Program-made: the position numbers and the translations under genes
Source: Nitrospira sp. UBA6493
Lineage (GTDB): Bacteria; Nitrospirota; Nitrospiria; Nitrospirales; Nitrospiraceae
Direction of reading: 5' to 3'
DNA length: 64,000 nucleotides
Assembly (NCBI GenBank): GCA_002435325.1
Contig: DJMJ01000042.1
Coordinates: forward strand, 1-64,000
Part shown: piece after piece, positions 54,216-62,918 of the stretch
Position numbering within the stretch: the first letter of the stretch is position 1
Layout: each line of letters starts with the position of its first letter
Notes under the pieces: model-generated
Databases searched by the model: none
Told to the model about the DNA's origin: nothing
What the model saw: only the letters and a program-made list of their open reading frames with translations

Positions 54216-54863
54216 TCACGAGGTTTTCCTTTCTCGCATTACTTCTTTGCTGACACTATCCGGCCCGGTCTTCAGGCAATCCGCCAAACGCTTTTCGACT
54301 CTTGCCCAATCAATCACATTAAAAAACGCCTCCACATACTCCTGCCGATTGAGACCGTAGTCGAGGAGGAACGCGTGTTCGAAAATATCCATGACCAGTA
54401 AAGGAAGGCCGTCCACCAATAAGCCCGTATCGTGCTCGTCCAGCCACACGTTGAACAGCCGCCCGGTCTGCACATCATATGACAGGATGGCCCATCCGAC
54501 TCCCCGCATGCCGCCGGTCCCCTTGAATCCCTGCTCCCAGAGATCGTACCGGCCAAAGTCTTGTTCAATTTTTTGGTAGAGTTGCGACTGGCGATCCAAG
54601 GCCGTGGCTGTCGCCGTGAGGTTCTCGAAATACAGTTCATGCAGGCGCATGCCGTTGAATTCCCAAGCAAACCGCCGCTTCATCTCCGCCCATTCGATCG
54701 AGCCGCTTTTCCCGACCCTGAGCCACTCGCGCATCATTTCTGCCAGGAGGTTGGTATTCTTCACGTATCCCTGATAGAGGGTCAGATGATTCCGTATCGC
54801 CGCCTCACTGAATCCGGGCAACAAGAACAGATGGTCGTATATTTTGGGACTGTAGTCTTTCAT
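54216..54863 (-). CDS. Iron/manganese superoxide dismutase paralogue 1
   Basis: Encodes 215 residues, no signal peptide. Metal ligands can be placed: His in I-R-N-H-L-T near residue 27, His in M-R-L-H-E-L-Y-F-E-N near 80, and Asp and His in V-M-D-I-F-E-H-A-F near 170. The gateway His of classic SODs is a Tyr (H-L-T-L-Y), and D-V-W-E-H is D-I-F-E-H. It would dismutate superoxide in the cytoplasm if active. The ATG overlaps the second dismutase stop (ATGA) and has GAAGGAGG. Confidence 0.82.
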   Translation of the reverse strand: MKDYSPKIYDHLFLLPGFSEAAIRNHLTLYQGYVKNTNLLAEMMREWLRVGKSGSIEWAEMKRRFAWEFNGMRLHELYFENLTATATALDRQSQLYQKIEQDFGRYDLWEQGFKGTGGMRGVGWAILSYDVQTGRLFNVWLDEHDTGLLVDGLPLLVMDIFEHAFLLDYGLNRQEYVEAFFNVIDWARVEKRLADCLKTGPDSVSKEVMRERKTS

Positions 54864-55492
54864 GACACCCTCCTTCTCACCGCCATTGCCTGGTTCGGAG
54901 GAAAACCAGTCGCCTCGAACCGCTGCTCCACCACCGGCCAATTGATCGCTTTCATAAAGGCTTGCACATACGCGGCGCGGTTCATCCCAAACTCTTGCAG
55001 ATAGGCGTGCTCGAAGACATCCATAACAAGCAACGGCGTGGAGCCCACAAGGAATCCAGCATCATGCTCGTCCAGCCAGATATTGAACAAGCGCCCGGAA
55101 GCCGGATCGCGAGTGAGGACCACCCATCCGATCCCGCGCATGCCTCCGACGCCCATAAAGCCGCGCTCCCATGTGCCGTAATTACTGAAGTCCTTCCACA
55201 GCTTGTCGTAGAGCGGAGACGTCTTTCTCAACGGCACCCGTTGGGAAGTGAGATTCTCGAAGTACAACTCGTGCAGCCGCATGCCATTGAACTCCCAGCC
55301 GAACCGTCGCTTCAACTCGGCATATTCCATGGTGCCGGTTTTCCCGAGTTTCACCAGGTTCATGAGGTGCAATGCCAAATGATTGGTATTTTTGACGTAT
55401 CCCTCATAGAGCCCAAGGTGGGATTTCAGCAGTCGATCGCTGAAATCCCGAAGGCCCTTGAGATGGCCGAATTTCTTAGCCCGATAAGTCAT
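54860..55492 (-). CDS. Iron/manganese superoxide dismutase paralogue 2
   Basis: About 210 residues, closely similar to its downstream neighbour (shared Y-V-K-N-T-N, M-R-L-H-E-L-Y-F-E-N-L, G-G-M-R-G-x-G-W and W-L-D-E-H-D). Ligands: His in K-S-H-L-G, His in R-L-H-E-L-Y, Asp and His in M-D-V-F-E-H-A-Y. It also lacks the gateway His. Start ATG at 55492 has AGGAGGAGG; a GTG at 55516 is also possible. Tandem duplication is the simplest origin. Confidence 0.82.
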   Translation of the reverse strand: MTYRAKKFGHLKGLRDFSDRLLKSHLGLYEGYVKNTNHLALHLMNLVKLGKTGTMEYAELKRRFGWEFNGMRLHELYFENLTSQRVPLRKTSPLYDKLWKDFSNYGTWERGFMGVGGMRGIGWVVLTRDPASGRLFNIWLDEHDAGFLVGSTPLLVMDVFEHAYLQEFGMNRAAYVQAFMKAINWPVVEQRFEATGFPPNQAMAVRRRVS

Positions 55493-55534
55493 GCCTCCTC
55501 CTGCGCCAACTTTCACGACACCTCTCTTTGTGCT

Positions 55535-57196
55535 CTAGCGAATCTCTGCTGCAATGCTCTTCAAATCTTTCGGATACAGGGCAATCTCGATCCGGCGGTT
55601 TTGCGACCGCCCCTCTTCCGAGTCGTTATGAGCCACCGGCTGCGTGTCGGCATGGCCTGCCGCCGTCAAGTGCTCCGGAGCCACTCCGCCGTCATCGATC
55701 AGGAACCGGACCACGCTGGTCGCCCGCGCGGTCGAGAGCTCCCAATTAGAAGCGAACCGGTCTTTGAGACCAACACCGATCGGGACATTATCCGTATGTC
55801 CCTCGATGCGGATCTGCTTGTCGCCCACGTTCTTCAGCACTTCCGCCACCTGCTTCATCACTTTGAGGCCAACGGGTTTGATTTTGGCACTCCCGGAGTC
55901 GAACAGGATGCGATCGACCATATTGATCGTGAGCCGGTCCCGCACCTGCTTGATCTTGATATCGCCTTTGGCAATTTCCGATCGCAAGGACGCCGCCAGA
56001 TGCTCATAGGTCCCGGTAAGGCGTTTGATCTCTGCTTCCTTGGCTGCCTTTTCCTCTTCTAAACGCTTTAGCGCCGATTGTTGGGCGGCCAGCGACGCGA
56101 GGGCATCCTCCTTGCCCTTCTTGAGTGACGCCAGTTCCTGTTCCAATCGATTCAAATTGGCTTTTTGGGCATCCAGCGAACCGAGCGCCTCCTCCCTGCC
56201 CTTTTTAAGAGAAGCCGTCATTTCCTCCAGCTTTGCGACTTGCCCGGACAGGCTGTCCCGTTCACGCTGGAGGGTGGCGGATTCCCCGCTGATCTTTGCC
56301 AATTCGGCGGTCAACTCATCCACCCGCTGCCTGGTCTTCTTCAATTCATCCCCCTGGCCAGCCAAGGCAGCCGCGACAGCATCACGGTCGGCAAGGGAAT
56401 GCCGCAACTCGCCGATCTCTTGATTCCGCTCCGTCACCTGCTTTTCCAAATCCTTCGCCCGCGCCGCATCCGTTTCCAACTCACCGGCTCGCTTCTGGAG
56501 CCGCGCGATTTCACTCTGTGCCGTGGTGGTACCACCTAACAGCCGTTGCTTATCCTCTTGCAATGCCGCCACCTGGGCGCGTTCCGCTCCGAGCTTCGTC
56601 GTCAAATCCCGAATTTCGCCCTGAGAGCTCCGAATGGCATCGCTCAATTCTTGTTCGTGCTTTTCTAACGCGGCGATCCTCGCCATCGATCCCTTTAGAC
56701 TATCCTCACGGGCCGTGAGATCCTGCCGGGCTGTTTCAAGCTGGCGCTGTAAATCATCTGCCTTCGTCTTGAGCTGGTCCCGCTCACGGCGGACTTCGCC
56801 GGACAATTCAGTGACCTGACGGCTCTCGTCCTGTGCTTTAATCACTTGATCCCGCAGCGTTCTGCTACGTTGCTGCTCCTGCTCAGCCATATCTTTCGCG
56901 CGTGCTAACTCTGCCTCAGTCTTTGATAGCGCAGTCTGGGCTGCCAGTAGGTCATTCGAAACGCGGGCCTTCTCTTTCTCCAAATCAGCAATGTGGTCGA
57001 GATGCTCTGCCAGCGTTTTCTTGTCGGCCTCGGCTTGCCGGGCGGCCGCAGTACGAGCCTGATCAAGTTCGGCCAACGTCTGTTCATGGGTTCCGCTGGA
57101 CACACATCCGGCAAGCCCTATTCCTGCCAACACGACGCTTCCCAGAACGATTCCCGCAGCCTTCCTGAACGCTGATACGTTCTCGCCTCTCCACAT
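55535..57196 (-). CDS. Coiled-coil lipoprotein with C-terminal OmpA domain
   Basis: About 553 residues. A type II signal ends at G-L-A-G-C near residue 31; a coiled coil of roughly 370 residues rich in Lys, Glu, Leu and Gln follows; the last 120 residues are an OmpA/MotB peptidoglycan-binding domain (I-L-F-D-S-G-S-A-K-I, I-E-G-H-T-D-N-V-P-I, S-T-A-R-A, G-H-A-D and N-R-R-I-E-I). It would span from the outer membrane to the cell wall. Start at 57196 has GGGAGGTGAGG. Confidence 0.87.
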   Translation of the reverse strand: MWRGENVSAFRKAAGIVLGSVVLAGIGLAGCVSSGTHEQTLAELDQARTAAARQAEADKKTLAEHLDHIADLEKEKARVSNDLLAAQTALSKTEAELARAKDMAEQEQQRSRTLRDQVIKAQDESRQVTELSGEVRRERDQLKTKADDLQRQLETARQDLTAREDSLKGSMARIAALEKHEQELSDAIRSSQGEIRDLTTKLGAERAQVAALQEDKQRLLGGTTTAQSEIARLQKRAGELETDAARAKDLEKQVTERNQEIGELRHSLADRDAVAAALAGQGDELKKTRQRVDELTAELAKISGESATLQRERDSLSGQVAKLEEMTASLKKGREEALGSLDAQKANLNRLEQELASLKKGKEDALASLAAQQSALKRLEEEKAAKEAEIKRLTGTYEHLAASLRSEIAKGDIKIKQVRDRLTINMVDRILFDSGSAKIKPVGLKVMKQVAEVLKNVGDKQIRIEGHTDNVPIGVGLKDRFASNWELSTARATSVVRFLIDDGGVAPEHLTAAGHADTQPVAHNDSEEGRSQNRRIEIALYPKDLKSIAAEIR

Positions 57197-57275
57197 ATGC
57201 CTCACCTCCCTGAACGACTCGCGAGTCGTCCCGCCATAGTTCCAATGATGAAATACCATCTCATCGTTCCCCGGT

Positions 57276-57908
57276 TCAGATTTTCAGAAGTGGGTGGAGG
57301 CTTCGTTCCAACACCCGCACAAAGTGATCGCGTCGGCGCTTCACGGCCTCTTGCCCTTCAAAAAGTGCGTGGTACGTCAGGAGCCCTGAGGTATAGGATG
57401 CGATGGCTGTAGCCAAGTCACGCGCACTGACCGCCCCGCCGGCGCTGATTACCGGTTCGACCAGCTGGGCAAGGCGATGAAGATGGGCATCATAGACCTG
57501 GGACAATTCATGCGCGGCATCGACTTGCAGTTGCATCAAACCCCGTATCTGGTGAAAAAAGAGCAGGTAATCAGGATGGGTCAGAAAAAAATCGACCCGC
57601 GCGGCAATCACCACCGGCAAAATTTTTGAGTGGGATGAGGCCGCCTCAACGGCTTGTTCCGTTTGCGTCAACAACTCGCCCAATCCCTCCTCAAGCAAGA
57701 CACGAATGATCGCCTCTTTTGATTCAAAATACTTGTAGAACGTCCCTTTCCCGAGATCGGCCATCTCCGTAATGTCTTCGACCTTGGCCCAGTAGATCCC
57801 TTTTTCGGAAAAGAGCTTCCGCGCGACTTCCAACAACCGTTGGTTGGTCTTCGCCTTGCGCCTCGCGACTCGTGAGAGCGGCACCTCAACCTGTACTGGT
57901 GTATTCAT
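57276..57908 (-). CDS. TetR-family transcriptional regulator
   Basis: Encodes 210 residues. The N-terminal helix-turn-helix reads L-L-E-V-A-R-K-L-F-S-E-K-G, then I-T-E-M-A-D-L-G-K-G-T-F-Y-K-Y-F near residue 48; the C-terminal ligand domain is variable. Start at 57908 has AGGGAG; GTG at 57920 is the alternative. Placed at the head of the OmpA-dismutase-glgC-treY array, it is a candidate regulator of it. Confidence 0.88.
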   Translation of the reverse strand: MNTPVQVEVPLSRVARRKAKTNQRLLEVARKLFSEKGIYWAKVEDITEMADLGKGTFYKYFESKEAIIRVLLEEGLGELLTQTEQAVEAASSHSKILPVVIAARVDFFLTHPDYLLFFHQIRGLMQLQVDAAHELSQVYDAHLHRLAQLVEPVISAGGAVSARDLATAIASYTSGLLTYHALFEGQEAVKRRRDHFVRVLERSLHPLLKI

Positions 57909-57929
57909 GCTCCCTGTCACCCTGTCCTT

Positions 57930-58277
57930 TCAGCCTTCAGATCCGTCTGCAGCAAGACCGCCCACCTTCCGGATCGAGTTGAACGTGCCATGTTCATTAT
58001 AGGCTCGGTGCAGATTCAACGGATCTTCCTCCCATCGCTCCCCATTGACCACAAATTTATACTGGTAGGTACCAGGATCCAGCCGAATCGTGGTCTTCCA
58101 GAGTCCTCCCGAATCACGCTTGAGAGGGCGGGCCTTTACATCCCACCGATTGAAATCTCCGACAAGCGTCACAACGGTGGCCGACGGATCAAAATATTCA
58201 AACATCACCGGCTGCTTGGTCGAAGGACGCCGCTTCGCCTGAGGAGATGCGGTTTTCTTGCGAGTTGAAACCTTCAT
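57930..58277 (-). CDS. Stand-alone CBM48 glycogen-binding protein
   Basis: Encodes 115 residues. After a basic N-terminus the domain reads V-V-T-L-V-G-D-F-N-R-W-D near residue 36, G-L-W-K-T-T-I-R-L, then Y-Q-Y-K-F-V-V-N-G-E-R-W, the CBM48/AMPK-beta pattern with the carbohydrate-contact Trp. It may dock other enzymes of the cluster to alpha-glucan. AAAGGAGG precedes the ATG. Confidence 0.88.
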   Translation of the reverse strand: MKVSTRKKTASPQAKRRPSTKQPVMFEYFDPSATVVTLVGDFNRWDVKARPLKRDSGGLWKTTIRLDPGTYQYKFVVNGERWEEDPLNLHRAYNEHGTFNSIRKVGGLAADGSEG

Positions 58278-58307
58278 GTTTCCTCCTTTGCCGTCACCGT
58301 AGGGCCA

Positions 58308-58457
58308 TCATCCGCCTAATAAGAAAAATATCCCGAATACTGTAAACGCTCCGACAGCCACAATAATGCTGCCCCAGACATAATCCCGGAGAGGAGATTC
58401 ATCCGGCATACGAAACTGCCTCAAATGCCAGACGCGCTTCAGTACACTCCTGTTCAT
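58308..58457 (-). CDS. 49-residue single-span membrane protein
   Basis: ATG at 58457 follows GGCGGAGGGG. The product has a basic N-terminus and one hydrophobic span at the C-terminal end (I-I-V-A-V-G-A-F-T-V-F-G-I-F-F-L-L). No family recognised. It lies 30 bases upstream of the CBM48 gene on the same strand. Confidence 0.55.
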   Translation of the reverse strand: MNRSVLKRVWHLRQFRMPDESPLRDYVWGSIIVAVGAFTVFGIFFLLGG

Positions 58458-58537
58458 CCCGATTTCCCCTCCGCCTCAAGACACATCGCCATCAGGCATA
58501 CGAACGTTCTTACTCCATTGTTCGTCGGCGCAGATTG

Positions 58538-59512
58538 TTATGCAACCCCTGCGCATTCAGCCGGAAACAGCGGCCGTATATTCAGTTGCCGCAGACTCTC
58601 GGCGATCCGCTCCATCCTGCCCCAATCACTCCAGCGCACGCCGCTGACGTCGAGGGCGGCCACCTTATGAGGAATCTGCTCCAGGAGATCCGTCGAGAAG
58701 TTCCGAACCGGCATTCTGGCATAGAGTCCTTCCAGAATCTGCATTTCGCGGGCAGACCCGATCGTCGGCTGAAAGGTTTCAAACTGCCGCATCATTGAAG
58801 GCAGAATCTTCACGCCCAATTCCCACAACGTCTTCACCTTCGCAACAATGATCATCATATTCCACAGCACATCCTCCCCAAGCGCTTGAGCCATCTGAGT
58901 TTCAGGCTTTTCAATAAACCGGCCCACAGACCATAACGAATGGGCTCCATAGCGGCCAAGAGGCCGGTCTAGCCTGATATGGCCATACTCCAACTCTTTC
59001 CCTTCCGGCCGCACACCTAACAACAACAGACGATCCTCCAACAGTTGGACCGACAGTACGGCGCGCCGGACAGCCTCGACAAATTTGTCCTCAGGATGGA
59101 TAAAATGGTCGGACGGATAGATGACGACGGTCGCATCTGGATCTGCAGCCCGCACGTAAGTCAACGGCAGGTAGATTCCGGCTGCGGTATCGCGATTGGC
59201 CGGCTGGACCACCAGAGTCCCTCCGCGCTGCTGCAATTGCCGGCGGGCTTCTTTTTCATGACGCGCTCCGACCACTGTTACTCGCTGTTCGGGAGTGCTC
59301 AGGCAATCCGCACGATCCGTCGTATGTTGAAGCATGGATCTTGTCCCCGTGAAGGTGCAATACTGCTTAGGACGATCTTCCCCTAACCACTGCGTGATCA
59401 TCGGAGCTAACCTTTTTCCATCACCGCCTGCCAGCACAATGGACCATAGATTATGGGGAAGTGACGCTCCTTCGTTTTCAGGTCTCCTTCTCCGCATCTC
59501 CTCCATCATCAT
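58538..59512 (-). CDS. Mannose-1-phosphate guanylyltransferase-like enzyme
   Basis: About 324 residues. The N-terminus reads I-V-L-A-G-G-D-G-K-R-L-A-P near residue 24 and R-P-K-Q-Y-C-T-F near 47; V-V-Q-P-A-N-R-D-T-A near 100 and I-Y-P-S-D-H-F-I near 127 complete the GT-A nucleotidyltransferase site. It would make GDP-mannose or another sugar nucleotide. The GAAAGGAG before the ATG at 59512 decides the start. It lacks the isomerase domain of bifunctional enzymes. Confidence 0.82.
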   Translation of the reverse strand: MMMEEMRRRRPENEGASLPHNLWSIVLAGGDGKRLAPMITQWLGEDRPKQYCTFTGTRSMLQHTTDRADCLSTPEQRVTVVGARHEKEARRQLQQRGGTLVVQPANRDTAAGIYLPLTYVRAADPDATVVIYPSDHFIHPEDKFVEAVRRAVLSVQLLEDRLLLLGVRPEGKELEYGHIRLDRPLGRYGAHSLWSVGRFIEKPETQMAQALGEDVLWNMMIIVAKVKTLWELGVKILPSMMRQFETFQPTIGSAREMQILEGLYARMPVRNFSTDLLEQIPHKVAALDVSGVRWSDWGRMERIAESLRQLNIRPLFPAECAGVA

Positions 59513-59640
59513 GGTACGCTCCTTTCTCCAAGATCCGGACACAACACGAGACATCCGCAACTTCCTCTGCAAGGAAACCGGCAATACCGCTCGCGTGAGT
59601 TTAAGAAACACTCACGCTCTTCTCATGGCAGATGAATTCG

Positions 59641-59946
59641 TTAAACAGGTCCGGACGAAGAACCTGGGGGATGAACCGGCGGAGCGGATTGGGATTCCCC
59701 CTGAGGCATTGCGGAAGTCGCAGTCTGCACAGCGGCTGATCCTGGCTCGGCCAACGTCGGAGCAGGCTCCCCTCCCTGCGCCGGCATGTCCTCTGCAATC
59801 GACTCCGCCTCGTGGACAGAGCGCTTAAAGCCTTTGATAGCCTTTCCGATTCCTTCTCCTAATTGAGGCAGCTTTCCGGCCCCAAAAATAATGAGGACAA
59901 TGAATAATATAAGCAGTAACTCCATCCATCCAAATAACCCAAACAT
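59641..59946 (-). CDS. tatA: Sec-independent protein translocase TatA/E
   Basis: Encodes 101 residues. One N-terminal membrane helix (M-E-L-L-L-I-L-F-I-V-L-I-I) is followed by F-G-A-G-K-L-P-Q-L-G-E-G-I-G-K-A-I-K-G-F-K, the TatA hinge and amphipathic helix, and a low-complexity tail. TatA forms the pore part of the twin-arginine exporter; no tatC is nearby. GAGGGAGGAGG precedes the ATG. Confidence 0.93.
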   Translation of the reverse strand: MFGLFGWMELLLILFIVLIIFGAGKLPQLGEGIGKAIKGFKRSVHEAESIAEDMPAQGGEPAPTLAEPGSAAVQTATSAMPQGESQSAPPVHPPGSSSGPV

Positions 59947-60020
59947 ACGGCCTCCTCCCTCTGATATTAGGCAGAGGCTCTAAGCACGGCCCCTCTTCTC
60001 TCGACGATCTCGCCGATGTC

Positions 60021-60236
60021 TCAGGCGGCCACCAAGCGTTCCCACATCCTGCGATCGCGCGTGCGACCTCGATAGGGTTCCGCCGGTGTTTCGTCCCGAT
60101 GCGTCAACACCAATGGATCGACCACTTCGCCGCAATTAAGGCATCGCCAGCCGTCGAACGTCATTCGACCAGTATCATCACGAAGGTCAATGAATGAATC
60201 CCGAATCATCAACCCTTTGCACCTATGGCAACACAT
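60021..60236 (-). CDS. Small zinc-ribbon protein
   Basis: Encodes 71 residues. C-C-H-R-C near residue 2 and C-L-N-C-G near residue 32 make a two-knuckle zinc ribbon; the tail is Arg-rich. GAAGGAGGAG sets the start at 60236 rather than 60287. Function unknown. Confidence 0.65.
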   Translation of the reverse strand: MCCHRCKGLMIRDSFIDLRDDTGRMTFDGWRCLNCGEVVDPLVLTHRDETPAEPYRGRTRDRRMWERLVAA

Positions 60237-60293
60237 GATTCTCCTCCTTCTCCCCAATACGCCGCTTGGCTCGCCCGAATACTCCATCTGTCG

Positions 60294-60524
60294 TCATGCA
60301 GTCATCGCGTACCGACCACGTTCAACCGTTTTCTCGATCGCTGTCACTGCGTCTTTGGCCATCTCACCGGCCCGCTCTCTCACATCATCGGCGAGGCCCG
60401 CAAGCTGACGGCGGGTTCTGGAGCCGGACTGCGGCGCATACAACACCCCGACCACTCCGCCGATCAGGCACCCCGCCAGCAACGCCAACCCGACTGCAAC
60501 TGTTCCGTTATATTCCGTCCTCAT
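60294..60524 (-). CDS. Small YtxH-domain protein
   Basis: Encodes 76 residues. One membrane span (V-A-V-G-L-A-L-L-A-G-C-L-I-G-G-V-V-G-V) is followed by L-Y-A-P-Q-S-G-S-R-T-R-R and a charged helix, the YtxH pattern also seen at 49438. AAGAGGTGG before the ATG at 60524 decides the start. Its job is unknown; stress association is typical of the family. Confidence 0.75.
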   Translation of the reverse strand: MRTEYNGTVAVGLALLAGCLIGGVVGVLYAPQSGSRTRRQLAGLADDVRERAGEMAKDAVTAIEKTVERGRYAMTA

Positions 60525-60543
60525 GATCCACCTCTTTATCTTA

Positions 60544-60744
60544 TTAGATATTCGCGCGCCCAACCATTCGGGCCAGTTCCCCACTGCCTAGATCTACAAC
60601 CTGTAACCATGACACCGCCGGACTTACCGATTGGGATAATCGCGACCGCATATTCGATCCAGCAACGCCATGTTTAAACCACACACGACCGATACGCCCC
60701 TCGATGCGGCCAACCTGCTTGGTGATTCCTGGTATGGTGTTCAT
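60544..60744 (-). CDS. Small protein coupled to the PilZ-like gene
   Basis: Encodes 66 residues starting at ATG 60744, which overlaps the stop of the upstream gene (ATGA) and has AAGGAGG. The sequence (I-P-G-I-T-K-Q-V-G-R-I-E-G-R-I-G-R-V-W-F at the front, G-E-L-A-R-M-V-G-R at the end) is reminiscent of the NfeD-like beta-barrel (V-x-G-x-V-x-V-x-G), but it is too short to be sure. Confidence 0.45.
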   Translation of the reverse strand: MNTIPGITKQVGRIEGRIGRVWFKHGVAGSNMRSRLSQSVSPAVSWLQVVDLGSGELARMVGRANI

Positions 60745-61091
60745 TCACCCTCCTTGGCGCCGTTCGTCTCTGAGACCCCAGACGGCTGCGACCACCGGCT
60801 TTGGATACAAACACCGAATCCCTTCCGATTCATAAAGTGATCTTCCCCTGGGCAGCGCCACAAAACAATGCCGGTCGCAACACCCCACTCGACTTCCCCT
60901 TCATGCTGCGGCCTGAGCCGAATCGTGATTTCACTGCTTACCGGAACCAGATCTCTCGATTCAATAAACACCACCTCGCCGTTCATCTTTGGAACCGCCC
61001 CGTCATAACAGCTGCCGTCTGCCCCCCAGAACGTCACGGGAGTGCGCTTCCCGACATTCAGAATAGGCACCTTCTCCTCATCAGGACTCAT
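60741..61091 (-). CDS. PilZ-like domain protein
   Basis: The well-formed part has about 116 residues: R-T-P-V-T-F-W-G-A-D-G, then G-E-V-V-F-I-E-S-R-D-L, I-T-I-R-L-R-P and V-A-T-G-I-V-L-W-R-C-P, a PilZ-like order of strands. A full c-di-GMP motif is not evident. The frame is open to 61259, and ATGs at 61100, 61151 and 61202 are possible; none has a strong ribosome binding site, and the upstream part has non-coding-like composition. Confidence 0.55.
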   Translation of the reverse strand: MSPDEEKVPILNVGKRTPVTFWGADGSCYDGAVPKMNGEVVFIESRDLVPVSSEITIRLRPQHEGEVEWGVATGIVLWRCPGEDHFMNRKGFGVCIQSRWSQPSGVSETNGAKEGE

Positions 61092-61553
61092 GGGAACCAT
61101 CGATAGACTCGAGACAAAAGACCTCGTATTTGGTCTCGCCGTCCTTTCCATTCCTCTACTCTCTCTCCTCGCTCTTCCCGATCCCGTATCAGTCCTTAGC
61201 ATGTCCGCCCCCGATCGTTTTATGTGGCTGCCGACGCTAATCATTGACCATATCCTCAATGGTGACTACTTGGTCATTATAGGAATCTGTACCTACCCTG
61301 TCAAGCGTTATTTGTCGGCAGAAAGGTCGTGAGCTCGCCCCCTGGGAGATTCCCATCCCGTCGATATCGCTCAACTCAAGCGGCTTCTTCTGTTCCTCCA
61401 TTGAGCTCGCCGAAAAGCCACTGTAAAATGTCAGGATTAAGGAAATGGTGAGCGCTCAAACCACGGAAGACCACCTTGTTCTCAACCATCCCTACCGCGC
61501 ACCTCACGACTACTCAACATCGCTGACCTCACCACATTGACGATACTAATCGC

Positions 61554-62801
61554 ATGACGACCACTCGAAACAAACGCCATCAAAGCCGGCAGACATGTAG
61601 CCATCTCCACTCACTAACACTGGTGGTTCCCCATCAGATCACTCTGACAATCCTGCGATCTGCTTTTGCCTTGGCCACAGTTCTGAGTTATGTATCCGTC
61701 GCTGCCGCGACCACTGCTGAAACGCCAGCCCATCACGACTCCGTTTCATTGGGAAGCGATCAACGCCAGCCTGAAGGAGCCTCTCCCGAACCGGCAGGAG
61801 TCGAGGCATCAGCGCATGCCGTTACGCACCACAACCGGGCAGTCGCACTGCAAGCGAAGGGAGAAGTTGACGCGGCCCTTGCGGAATACCGAGAAGCCCT
61901 TCGGCACGACCCTGACTTTGCAGAAGCTCATCACGGGCTCGGCGTGGCGCTCGCCTCCCTGGGCATGATTGACCAGGCCATTCTCGAATTTCAGGCCGCC
62001 CTTGCCCGTCAACCCGGCCACGCCATGGCGCGCGTCAGTCTCGGGCGGGCATTCGAATCCAAAGGAGTTCTCGAAAGCGCTATTCGAGAATACCGCGAGG
62101 CTCTCCGCATAAAACCCGACCTTTGGATGATCCACAACAACCTGGCAATCGTCCTCAAGTCCACAGGACAGCTCGACGCCGCGATCGCCGCCTATCAGGA
62201 AGCCATTCGGCTCCAGGCGGACAATCCAGTGCCACACAATAATCTCGGCATTGCACTGCAAGCGAAAGGTGACCTGGATGGCGCGATCACCGCCTATCGA
62301 ACAGCCTTTCGCCTCCAATCAGGACCAGCAGCAGTACAATACGGGCTCAATCTCGGCAACGCGCTCCTCGCCAAGGGAGATACGGATGCAGCAATCGCAC
62401 TCTACCGAACTGTCCTTCGTCTCCAACCTGACCTGGGGGAGGCGTACCTGCAACTTGCCCTTGCCTTGCAGAGCAAGGATGATTTGAATGGTGCAATCGC
62501 CGCCTACCAGGAAGCGCTTCGCCTCCAGCCTGAAAATGCCATCCTCTATGCGAATCTCGGAGTTGCGCTACGGCGATCGGGCAACCTCGACGCCGCCATC
62601 ACCGCCTTCCGTCGCGCGACCGGCCTTCAGCCGGAGCTGGCCGTCGCGCAATATGATTTGGGCATGGCCTGCCTGGCATCCGGAAAGCGGCAGGAAGCAG
62701 CGCAGGCGTTCAGTGATTTCCTTCGTCTGACAACGGAGGCGTCGGAATATCGCGACAAGATCGAAGAAGCGCGAGCACGGCTTGAAGAGCTATCACGATA
62801 G
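61554..62801 (+). CDS. Exported tetratricopeptide-repeat protein
   Basis: Encodes 415 residues. A hydrophobic segment near residues 30-52 (I-L-R-S-A-F-A-L-A-T-V-L) is a late signal peptide or anchor. From about residue 85 there are eight to nine TPR units of 34 residues with A-L-R-x-x-P-D, N-L-G-x-A-L and D-A-A-I-x-A-Y patterns. TPR superhelices are protein-protein scaffolds. It precedes a large lipoprotein gene on the same strand. Confidence 0.85.
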   Translation: MTTTRNKRHQSRQTCSHLHSLTLVVPHQITLTILRSAFALATVLSYVSVAAATTAETPAHHDSVSLGSDQRQPEGASPEPAGVEASAHAVTHHNRAVALQAKGEVDAALAEYREALRHDPDFAEAHHGLGVALASLGMIDQAILEFQAALARQPGHAMARVSLGRAFESKGVLESAIREYREALRIKPDLWMIHNNLAIVLKSTGQLDAAIAAYQEAIRLQADNPVPHNNLGIALQAKGDLDGAITAYRTAFRLQSGPAAVQYGLNLGNALLAKGDTDAAIALYRTVLRLQPDLGEAYLQLALALQSKDDLNGAIAAYQEALRLQPENAILYANLGVALRRSGNLDAAITAFRRATGLQPELAVAQYDLGMACLASGKRQEAAQAFSDFLRLTTEASEYRDKIEEARARLEELSR

Positions 62802-62918
62802 GGCTCACCCATGGTATAAGCTGCCCGGTAGGCAAACCGGTGCTCCACCTCGTTTTTCCGACCCTGATCTGCATCCAGTGACCTAGGCCGACGGCCGCGA
62901 AGGAAAGAGGGTTGAATC

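Noticed and set aside
53389..54360. 323-codon open frame opposite glgC
   Set aside because: Shadow of glgC; crosses the glgC/dismutase junction and has no family features.
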